From: Kriegella sp963975415
GTDB lineage: Bacteria; Bacteroidota; Bacteroidia; Flavobacteriales; Flavobacteriaceae
Direction: 5' to 3'
Assembly (NCBI RefSeq): GCF_963975415.1
Contig: NZ_CAXBGN010000004.1
Span: forward strand, 124,001 to 188,000
Length of the DNA stretch: 64,000 nt
In this document: positions 1 to 8,400 of the stretch, in pieces
How positions within the stretch are numbered: position 1 is the first letter of the stretch
Layout: the number at the start of each line of letters is the position of its first letter
Program-made: the position numbers and the translations under genes
The notes under the pieces: model-generated
What the model was told of the DNA's origin: nothing
The model's database searches: none
What the model saw: only the letters and a program-made list of their open reading frames with translations

Positions 1-1001
1 TCTTTCATACCCGAAGCAATGCTTAATTGCATTCTCGCATTATCAAGTTCTTGTCGGCTAGCTGTCCCAACATTCATCGCTAAGTTCGCCTCGCTTGCAA
101 TATCGGTAATACCCTTGCTGCTCTTAAAATCTTCGGCATCTTGATCCACCGACGATAAATCTGTAGAAATTTCATTTATACGCTCATCAATAAACTTTGA
201 TGTCTTGTCAGCTACCTTTTGTTTGTCTTCTATGGCATTTTGATTGTACGTATAAATCAAGTAATCAATTATATCAATAGCTTTCTTCTTAATGGGATCA
301 TTCAGTGAGATATTTATGATGTTGGAAAAATCATCTGCAGGCGACACAATTATTTTTTGTTGGTAACTTTCGGCCACCATAAAAAGAGGCTTTAATTCAA
401 CCTTCAACTTTCGATTCATATAGCCGTCAAAATAGGGATGGTTGGGCGTAATTATAATATCCCCTATTTTAGTAGGAATACTTTTGCCGTAAGAAAATAT
501 TTTTAACGGACTATCTTCCTCTTCACTAAATCCGAACGTGGTTGCCGTAGAAAGTTCAATAAAAAACTCAAATTTTGAAGCGTTGATTACAGAATCATTA
601 GCTATAAAGTTAATATTGAAAGGTCTATTGCTATAAAGCTCGGAATCTTTAACATTGCCAAGCGCAATCACTTTAACGTTAAGCTTCAAATCTTTGACCA
701 CCTCAATAAAATTGGATCTAGAATTCAGGATTTCTATTTCATCCTCAACCTTATTCTTAGGTGTTCCTAGAATATTTAAATCTGAAAATGCAGAAAGTTC
801 AGAACCAGAATTTTTATCTTCTAAAATCTGTATTTTGGCTTTAGCCGCATACTCTGGAGTCGTATACCTAATATAAAGAAAGGCAAGAACAAGCGCAAAC
901 AGCACAGACAATACAAACCATTTCCAATGCTTAGTATATGTTTTAATGGTATCTTTTAAATCGATATCATTGTTGGAGAAACTTGGTGAATTTAAAGCCA
1001 T
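1..1001 (-). CDS. wzc: Wzc-like polysaccharide co-polymerase/tyrosine kinase, N-terminal part
   Basis: The reading frame is open from the ATG at 999-1001 to the left edge, giving about 333 residues; the C-terminal part lies outside the window. The start reads MALNSPSFSNND, followed by a first membrane segment at about residues 28-46 and then a large periplasmic region. This is the Wzz-domain layout. Family members with a C-terminal BY-kinase domain are around 800 residues, so the kinase part is expected beyond the edge but is not seen. Role in the family: controls chain length and couples the inner-membrane polymerase to the Wza outer-membrane channel. It starts 28 bp after the wza-like gene and closes a four-gene minus-strand operon (4935 to 1). 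Being partial it could be a kinase-less Wzz, but the Wzc form is usual next to wza in Flavobacteriaceae. Confidence 0.85.
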   Translation of the reverse strand, partial: MALNSPSFSNNDIDLKDTIKTYTKHWKWFVLSVLFALVLAFLYIRYTTPEYAAKAKIQILEDKNSGSELSAFSDLNILGTPKNKVEDEIEILNSRSNFIEVVKDLKLNVKVIALGNVKDSELYSNRPFNINFIANDSVINASKFEFFIELSTATTFGFSEEEDSPLKIFSYGKSIPTKIGDIIITPNHPYFDGYMNRKLKVELKPLFMVAESYQQKIIVSPADDFSNIINISLNDPIKKKAIDIIDYLIYTYNQNAIEDKQKVADKTSKFIDERINEISTDLSSVDQDAEDFKSSKGITDIASEANLAMNVGTASRQELDNARMQLSIASGMK

Positions 1002-1029
1002 TCTAAAAGATTATAATTAGAAATTTATA

Positions 1030-1812
1030 TTAATTCGTTCTTGTAATGATTAATACGGTAGATGTAATCAAAACTGATGCGATTGACACCCATATTGAAG
1101 CCCTATTATCTAAAGCCGATGCCGTGACAGCTGATTGGTTAGGCTCTACATACACTACATCATTCTGTGTAAGATAATAAACCGGAGAATTTAAGGCTTC
1201 TTTTTTAGTAAGGTCAATTCGTGTATAGACTTTCGTCCCATTAAAATCTCTTATAACCATTACATTTTCCCGCATACCTTTAATAGTCAAGTCGTTTGCG
1301 AGACCAAGTGCCTCAAGAATAGTTATCTGTTCTCCGTTTACTGGGTAGGTGCCCGGTCTATTGACCTCGCCCAAAACAGTCACTGTAAAGTTTTTAAGCC
1401 TAATATTGATAATTGGGTCTTTTAAATAAGGTGTCAATTTTTCCTTTAACAGCGCTTTGGTCTCTTCTGGTGAGAGCCCTGCTACTTTAAGGCTACCGAT
1501 AACCGGAAAATCAATCTCTCCGTTCTTATCAATGATATAATCTACTTGTTCAGGTCTAATTCCGCCTTCCGCAGCACCCTTAAACAAATTAAAAGGTTGA
1601 CTGGCAATAGGATCATACGTAGATACTACGATATTTACTACATCGTCTATCTTAAATTTGTTGGTATGTGAATTATCGCTCACCATTGTTTCGAAACCGC
1701 TCGCATTTTGAAAGTATACCACGTCTTTTTTAGAGGCACATGATGAAAGCAAAACAGTAGAAGTCAATAAAACAAGGGCAATAAACTTTATAGGGTGTTT
1801 TTGAAAAGCCAT
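1030..1812 (-). CDS. wza: Wza-like polysaccharide export lipoprotein (OPX family)
   Basis: 260 residues. The N-terminus is a lipoprotein signal ending LLSSC with the lipidated Cys near residue 25. A Poly_export domain follows (about 45-140, FKIDDVVNIVVSTYD type), then a SLBB-like segment (about 145-205, VTVLGEVNRPGTYPV). A C-terminal hydrophobic stretch (about 236-256) may be a membrane-spanning helix, as in small Bacteroidota OPX proteins. In the family it forms the outer-membrane or periplasm-spanning channel that works with Wzc to export capsule or EPS. It lies between the capD-like gene (49 bp) and wzc (28 bp) in one operon. It is shorter than E. coli Wza (about 380), which is normal for this phylum. 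Confidence 0.92.
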   Translation of the reverse strand: MAFQKHPIKFIALVLLTSTVLLSSCASKKDVVYFQNASGFETMVSDNSHTNKFKIDDVVNIVVSTYDPIASQPFNLFKGAAEGGIRPEQVDYIIDKNGEIDFPVIGSLKVAGLSPEETKALLKEKLTPYLKDPIINIRLKNFTVTVLGEVNRPGTYPVNGEQITILEALGLANDLTIKGMRENVMVIRDFNGTKVYTRIDLTKKEALNSPVYYLTQNDVVYVEPNQSAVTASALDNRASIWVSIASVLITSTVLIITRTN

Positions 1813-1861
1813 AATAATTTATAGTTAGGTGTTTATTTTAAAATGCAAGATTAGTGAAAAA

Positions 1862-3799
1862 TTATGATTGTACCACTTTTAAAGTAGCTTTATCCCTACT
1901 GACAGAGGCGTCCTTTTTATCTAGTTCGCAAAGCTCTGAGTTATTGGAAACATATTCAGGTACGATTTTTTTCATCAGTTTCACGGTATTGCCACTGAAG
2001 AACATATTGGTAATACACAGTTCATCAATTTGAGACCTGACCGTAAGATAATCGAGTTCCCGTACTTTACTAATTTTAATTTTTTTATGATACGTGGGCA
2101 AAGTATTCTCGCCGTTAGCCAATAACTCTTCATAGAGTTTTTCCCCTGGTCGTAATCCGGTAATTTTGATATCAATATCTTCAGGAAAATTCAACCCCGA
2201 TAATTTGATCATATTTCGGGCTAAGTCATAGATCTTGACCGATTCACCCATGTCGAAAATAAATATCTCACCACCCTCGCCCATTGCGCCAGCTTCCAAT
2301 ACAAGTTGAGACGCTTCGGGTATTGTCATAAAATACCTGGTAACTTCACTATGCGTAACGGTTATCGGGCCTCCCATTTCAATTTGCTTACGGAACAAAG
2401 GAATAACCGAACCATTAGATCCTAAAACATTACCAAAACGAGTTGTTATAAATTTTGTTTTCTTCTCTTGCTCCATGCAGCTTATATACATCTCGGCAAT
2501 TCGTTTGCTGGCTCCCATCACATTGGAGGGGTTTACTGCCTTATCCGTTGAAATAAACACAAATTTTTCAACTCCATAACTCATAGAAAGATCTACGATC
2601 GTCTTAGTTCCAGCAATATTAATTTTTATGGCTTCATAAGAATTATACTCCATTAAAGGGACATGTTTATAGGCCGCTGCATGGAAAACCATATCAGGTT
2701 TATGTTGCTGAAAAATATCGTTCAGACGGTTTTTATCACGAATATCCCCGACTATCGGAACAAAATTAAAATACCCATTCTGCTTTAGTTCTTGCTGAAG
2801 ATCATATAGGGCAGACTCTGCCTGATCAATAATTATCAACGACTTATAAGAATACCCGCATATTTGTCTAACTATTTCGCTACCTATCGAACCTGCACCG
2901 CCGGTCACCAAAATGACCTTATTTGAAAGTTCTTTTTCTATTTTGTCATTTTTAATGCTAATGGGTGCCCGATCTAGTAAATCTTCAATCTGAACCTGTT
3001 TTATCTGAGAGGCTTTTAATTCGCCATTTATCCAATCTTCGACCGGTGGTACAATTTTCACCTGTACCGGAAAATCAACCAAGCCTTCGACTAAAAGTCT
3101 TAGTTCTTTTTGTCCAATATTCTGAATGGAAAAGATGACCTCCGAAATGCTTTTCTTAATTAAAAAATCCTCGGTTAAGACATCTTTGTGATATACTGTA
3201 ACACCATTAATTTGTTTTCCAGCCTTTTGGTTGTCCCCATCAATATAGCCAACTACCCTAGCTCTGCTTTTTGAATGGTTGGTCAGTGCATTATGAGTCA
3301 ATATACCAGACTCACCGGCGCCATAAATCAATACATTCTTTGCAACTTTTAAATCTCTGACCAATAAATTCGTGTATAACGCTTTAAATACATACCTAGA
3401 AGCCGTAAGACCAATGAAACCCAATAGACTATGTATAATTATGATGCTACTCGGAATGGTGAAATTTTCAAATAAGTCCCATTGACGATTAACCAAAACC
3501 ACTAAGATTGCCAAAATACTCGATAGGCAAATAGCGTTAAAGATATTATACACATCTCGTACCCCCGTGTGCCTAACAACACCCTTGTAAGAGCCTACAA
3601 TAAGAAACGAAATCATTGAAATAAAAGCGACAATCGGCAATTGAAAAAACAAGTTGGCCGTCTCAAAATCGAAAGACAGATTAAACTTAATACAATAAGC
3701 CAGAAAAAATGAAAAACTTACGATAACTACATCGATTGCCAAAACAAGCCATTTTGAGGCATAGCGATGTGCATTATGGGTTAGGTAATTCTGTATCAT
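1862..3799 (-). CDS. Membrane-bound nucleotide-sugar 4,6-dehydratase (CapD/PglF family)
   Basis: About 645 residues from the ATG at 3799 (or 651 from an upstream ATG at 3817). I prefer 3799 because it makes an ATGA overlap with the preceding aminotransferase stop. Using the longer numbering, four membrane segments lie at about 24-140, a CoA-binding-like Rossmann fold at 160-260 (GAGESG 166-171), and the catalytic SDR domain from 300 (TGGAGSIG 305-312). The family's STDKAVNPSN...GASK motif is at 423-438. The family converts UDP-GlcNAc to UDP-4-keto-6-deoxy-GlcNAc at the inner membrane. The adjacent PLP aminotransferase would then give a 4-amino-4,6-dideoxy sugar (bacillosamine or FucNAc4N type). 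Whether it acts as 5-epimerizing or non-epimerizing dehydratase cannot be decided from sequence. Confidence 0.9.
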   Translation of the reverse strand: MIQNYLTHNAHRYASKWLVLAIDVVIVSFSFFLAYCIKFNLSFDFETANLFFQLPIVAFISMISFLIVGSYKGVVRHTGVRDVYNIFNAICLSSILAILVVLVNRQWDLFENFTIPSSIIIIHSLLGFIGLTASRYVFKALYTNLLVRDLKVAKNVLIYGAGESGILTHNALTNHSKSRARVVGYIDGDNQKAGKQINGVTVYHKDVLTEDFLIKKSISEVIFSIQNIGQKELRLLVEGLVDFPVQVKIVPPVEDWINGELKASQIKQVQIEDLLDRAPISIKNDKIEKELSNKVILVTGGAGSIGSEIVRQICGYSYKSLIIIDQAESALYDLQQELKQNGYFNFVPIVGDIRDKNRLNDIFQQHKPDMVFHAAAYKHVPLMEYNSYEAIKINIAGTKTIVDLSMSYGVEKFVFISTDKAVNPSNVMGASKRIAEMYISCMEQEKKTKFITTRFGNVLGSNGSVIPLFRKQIEMGGPITVTHSEVTRYFMTIPEASQLVLEAGAMGEGGEIFIFDMGESVKIYDLARNMIKLSGLNFPEDIDIKITGLRPGEKLYEELLANGENTLPTYHKKIKISKVRELDYLTVRSQIDELCITNMFFSGNTVKLMKKIVPEYVSNNSELCELDKKDASVSRDKATLKVVQS

Positions 3800-4935
3800 A
3801 CTATTTTCTTTATACAATGAATAGTTCTATCCAATTCTTCAGCGGTCAGATTAGATCCGCTTGGCAAACAAAGTCCTTTTTCAAACAACTTCTCTGAAAT
3901 TCCGTTCGTATAATTGGGGAATTGCTCAAAAACCGGTTGCATATGCATAGGTTTCCATAGCGGCCGTGATTCAATATTCTCCGCTAACAGCGTAAGGCGT
4001 ATTTCTTCCCGCATCTCAAACGAATCGGTTAATACACAAGTCAACCAACGGTTGGAATAATTCTCTTCACTTTCAGACAAAAACTCAAGACTTGGCTTGT
4101 TGTCTAAATTTTGTTTATAGTATTCATAATTCAATCGTCTCGAGGCAACACGACTATCCAAAACCTGCATCTGCCCCCTACCTATACCCGCAAGAACATT
4201 ACTCATTCTATAGTTATAACCGATAGCAGAGTGCTGGTAATGCGGGGCATCATCCCTTGCCTGGGTAGCAAGAAAAACAGCCTCTTGCTTAATATCCTTG
4301 TTTTTCGTCACCAATGCTCCTCCGCCCGAAGTGGTTATTATTTTGTTTCCATTGAAAGAAAGAATGCCAATATCTCCGAAAGTACCGCATTTGATATCTT
4401 TATACATACTGCCCAAGGCTTCGGCACTATCTTCCAAAACGGGAATCCCATATGCTTCAGAAATTCTTTGGATTTCATCGACCTTATAGGGCATACCATA
4501 AAGATGGACTGCAATAATGGCCTTTGGTTTTTTACCTAACCTTATTCGATCTTCAATAGCTTCTTCCAATAATTCTGGAGACAAATTCCAAGTATCTTCC
4601 TCGCTATCAACAAAAACAGGAACAGCTCCTAAATATGTAATAGGATTTGCCGATGCCGAAAAAGTGAAGCTTTGGCATAAGACTTCATCTCCCTCACCGA
4701 CACCTAACAACTTAAGGCCTAAATGTATTGCCGCAGTTCCCGAACTTAGGGCTGCAACTTCACTAGACTGTAAAAGGTAACTTTCGATATCTTTTTCAAA
4801 ACCATCTACGTTCGGCCCCAATGGAGCAATCCAATTGGTATCAAATGCACTATTAATATAAGACTGTTCAGCTCCGCCCATGTGAGGCGATGAAAGCCAT
4901 ATCTTAGTTTTTGTGATTGTATTGGTGTTCAACAA
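3796..4935 (-). CDS. DegT/DnrJ/EryC1/StrS-family sugar aminotransferase
   Basis: 379 residues, the usual length of the family. The PLP Lys is seen in SFNGNKIITTSGGG (K198), with a PLP-contacting Asp in LEDSAEALG (D169). The start LSSPHMGG is typical of PglE-like UDP-4-keto-6-deoxy-GlcNAc aminotransferases. Reaction: transfer of an amino group from glutamate to the 4-keto sugar made by the downstream dehydratase. It is the first gene of the minus-strand operon and overlaps the next gene by 4 bp. Its upstream 548 bp separate it from the divergent oxidase gene and hold an inverted repeat at 5009-5037. Substrate stereochemistry is inferred from context only. Confidence 0.9.
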   Translation of the reverse strand: MLNTNTITKTKIWLSSPHMGGAEQSYINSAFDTNWIAPLGPNVDGFEKDIESYLLQSSEVAALSSGTAAIHLGLKLLGVGEGDEVLCQSFTFSASANPITYLGAVPVFVDSEEDTWNLSPELLEEAIEDRIRLGKKPKAIIAVHLYGMPYKVDEIQRISEAYGIPVLEDSAEALGSMYKDIKCGTFGDIGILSFNGNKIITTSGGGALVTKNKDIKQEAVFLATQARDDAPHYQHSAIGYNYRMSNVLAGIGRGQMQVLDSRVASRRLNYEYYKQNLDNKPSLEFLSESEENYSNRWLTCVLTDSFEMREEIRLTLLAENIESRPLWKPMHMQPVFEQFPNYTNGISEKLFEKGLCLPSGSNLTAEELDRTIHCIKKIV

Positions 4936-5008
4936 GTTAGATTTTAGGGTTTCTCAAGCGTAAAAGTAAATATACTTTCCTGTTTTGACACCGAAAGATA
5001 CTATAATT

Positions 5009-5037
5009 CGTTAAAGACGAAAAAATTTCGTTTAACG
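5009..5037. promoter_or_regulatory. Inverted repeat upstream of the wza/wzc operon
   Basis: CGTTAAA...CGAAA faces TTTCG...TTTAACG across a short A-rich centre, with a 2-nt asymmetry in one arm. It sits 74 bp upstream of the aminotransferase start, where an operator or a 5'-leader hairpin would be expected. Only the dyad is seen; any regulator is unknown. Confidence 0.35.
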
Positions 5038-5386
5038 GCAGTGTATCTATTATTTCATCCTACTAATTGTCCTTCTTATCTAAAGATAGGAAATTCTTAC
5101 ACGGAAAACTAGACCTAATATTAGGCTGGCACTAGCAAAATATACCGCAAAAAACTCCACTTAACTATATAAAAATCATACAAATACAACTCTTTTTAAG
5201 TCTTAAATTGTAAATATATACCTACTATTTAAGAAGAAAGTAATCATTGTATGCTTTTAAAAAAGCTCTCAAATTCTGTCAAGGTCATTTAAAGCACACG
5301 CCAAGCCTTTTCGTTTTTTCGTAAATTCGTCTTCAAATTATTTAAACTATTATTAAAGTAAGGAAAACCGAATTTCAATTGTTTTT

Positions 5387-5406
5387 AATCGAGTAATTAT
5401 TCGATT
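5387..5406. promoter_or_regulatory. 20-bp near-palindrome upstream of the copper-oxidase gene
   Basis: AATCGAGTAATTATTCGATT is self-complementary except for one mirrored position pair. It lies 78 bp before the start of the oxidase gene. The length and position fit a dimeric-repressor operator, but no regulator gene is nearby. Confidence 0.35.
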
Positions 5407-5483
5407 TTGACGTTTTATTTAATTTTTGGGCTGTGATAAAGCTAATTTTGATATCAACATTACATTAACAACCCCTTATCGCT

Positions 5484-8400
5484 ATGAGAAAAAACTACCT
5501 TGGTCTTTCTTTTATACCAGTTTTCTTATTCTTTTTAATAATTACTTTTTCAACCCAAGCTCAAAATGCAGCACAAGATGGAGAATGGGGTGGTGTAATT
5601 CCGTTCCCCATAGTTCCAGTTGCAGCTGCCAATTTACCTGATGGTAAGCTACTAACATGGTCGTCATTTGATCGCATGAGATATACCGGCGGTAATGGTG
5701 CGGGACTGACTTTTACTTCGATTTTTGACCCTTTTGCACCAGTTAATGGAAATAACCCCAGTGAAATGGAGATTTCAAATACCGGACATGATATGTTTTG
5801 TCCTGGGGTAAATAATCTAGCCAATGGTGACATTCTGGTTGCCGGCGGTTCAAGTGCAGAGGAAACGAGTATTTATAATGTAACCACAGGGAATTGGGAA
5901 ATTGGTGACATCATGAATATACCACGTGGGTACCAAGGAAATGTAACGCTATCAGACGGTTCTGTTTTCACTCTTGGAGGTTCATGGACAGAAGATGGCG
6001 CCTTTAACGATGGTCTTAACAGAAACGGGGAACTATGGACGAAAGAAACAGGCTGGTTTGAATTGCCCGGTGTTCCTGTAGGACCCATTTCGGACAATAA
6101 TAATGATCCCCAAGGAATTTTTAGAGACGACAATCACGCTTGGCTGTGGCCGGCTTCCAACGGCAAAATATTTCACGCAGGGCCTAGTAAAGAAATGCAT
6201 TGGATAGATGTAAATGCCAATGGCGGTCAAGGAAGCATAACCTACAGTGGTGACCGAGGAGACGACACCTATTCCATGAAAGGGACTACTGTGATGTACG
6301 AACCCGATAAAATTTTCAAATTGGGAGGCGCTATATCCTACGATAGCGGTAACCCTGCCAACAATAACGCGTATACCATAGATATTAGCAATGAAACGAA
6401 TGTAGTGGTCAGCAAGGTTTCTAGTACCAACCATGCGCGAACCATGCATAACACTACACTTTTACCCGATGGTAAAATATTTATTACTGGTGGTTTGGCA
6501 ACTGCCAATACCTTTTGGGATACCGGTGCGGTGTATCAAGGGGAAATTTACGACCCTTACACGAACACTTGGACTACAACTGCATCCATGACACAGCCGA
6601 GAACCTATCATAGCGTTGCCATCCTACTTACTGACGGTCGTGTTTTTGTTGGTGGTGGCGGACTTTGTGGAACCTGCGACCCCTATGATGGCGAAAACCA
6701 CCCCGATGCTGAAATATATAGTCCACCTTATCTTTTTGATGCGGGAGGAAACCTTGCCTCACGACCTTCGATTACCAGTATGCCAAGCGAGGCCGATTGG
6801 GGAACATCCGTTTCCGTATCAACCGATGTAAGTGTTTCGTCGTTCAGTCTTATTCGATTCTCATCGGCAACCCATAGTACGAACAACGAACAGCGCCGAA
6901 TTCCCTTGACGACAACACCAGGTACCTCACATACCTTGACCATGCCCATCCAAAACAATGCGCCCCCAGGCTTATATATGCTCTTTGCCATGGATGCCAA
7001 TGGGGTACCCAGTGTATCTGGAACAATCAAAATCGGACAGGATATCCCCCTTGCCAACAACCCGAATTTGGTGGCCCATTATGAATTCAACGAACCCTCT
7101 GGAACTTCGTTTGTAGATATCTCGGGAAACAACAATAATGGTACGATTTTAGAACACGATAATTCAGGTAATACTGTGCCACTGACACAAAACTATCTTG
7201 GGGCTCCGGGAATATTTGGGACCGCCATCGAACTTGACGGTTCTGAATTTGACAGTAATACAATTTTGGATATCCCCTATTCCGCATCCTTGGAAGATAC
7301 TGTAGATGAGATTACGGTTATGGGCTGGGTCTATCGAAATGAAAACGGTTTTAACACCGGTATTCTTTCCCACGATTATCCCGCTATGTTCTTCGGTTTC
7401 CATAATGCACTTTATAAATGGGAGTTTATAACCGACAACGGTCAATTAAGTTGTTATGCGGGTTATGTCCCGCCCAATACTTGGGTACATATAGCAGCTA
7501 CTTTCGACGGAACTGTAGCGAAACTTTATGCCAACGGCATAGAGATTTGTAGCAAAACCTTGCCCCCTGGAACCGAATTTAATTTCGATAATACCAAAAG
7601 TTTCACATCTTCAGGGTTCTACGAACAAAGAACAACACCTGGTCAAGATGGCTTGCCCACCCGTTATAATGGCAGTGGTATTACCGATGAAATTGACGGA
7701 AGAATAGATGAGTTAAAAATATACAAGAAAGCTTTGGGGCAACCAGCAATTCAAGATGAGTTTGAGGCCGGCCTGGCAACAGGTGTACCCAACCTTATCG
7801 CTTGTGCCCCTGGAGCGATTACCTCTCAATATCAAATTGGCGCTGCAGCTGTTCAAACTGGAGAGTTTGTGACCGTTTCAGAAGGAGAAGATATTGTACT
7901 AAGCGCATCAACGGCCAGCGCAACCTACTATATTACATCACCAAATGCCGATGAAAATACACGAGTAACAGCTCCTCCCGGTATTGGTTCACCTAATATA
8001 ACCCCAGGGGCATTGACCCTATCAAATATTCAGGCTAGCGACTCTGGTCGCTATGTCTTAACTACGGCCGAGGGTTGTATGAGTTTTATCAATGTATTGG
8101 TAAGCGGGAGTTGTGATCCAGGTGACACCCCCATTATGGCCGAATGGTCGATTGATGGCGGTCAGACCTATCCAGTTGGCGAGGAAGGCGAAACAGTCAA
8201 TGTAACTGCGACTCAAGGCGACGAAGTTAGACTGAGCATATTCCCGAATGGTCTTAATTTTACGGTTACTTATAACGGCAATCAAGTGTATAACGGAAGA
8301 GCCGATTACAAGATAGATGTTGCGACTCCTAGTAATAGTGGATCGTATTATTTAGAATCCGAGGAGGGCTGTTCTGTAATAATTAACTTAGACGTTGAGG

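Larger units (their letters stand above)
4936..5483. other. Divergent intergenic region (548 bp) with two dyad elements
   Basis: A non-coding, A+T-rich gap between the minus-strand wza/wzc operon and the plus-strand copper-oxidase gene. It must contain both promoters. It holds an inverted repeat at 5009-5037 and a near-perfect palindrome at 5387-5406, listed separately. Short frames here do not resemble proteins. Confidence 0.7.

Noticed and set aside
5426..5641. 71-codon plus-strand frame before the oxidase gene
   Set aside because: It overlaps the oxidase start in another frame and has no signal peptide, motif or codon pattern of a gene.
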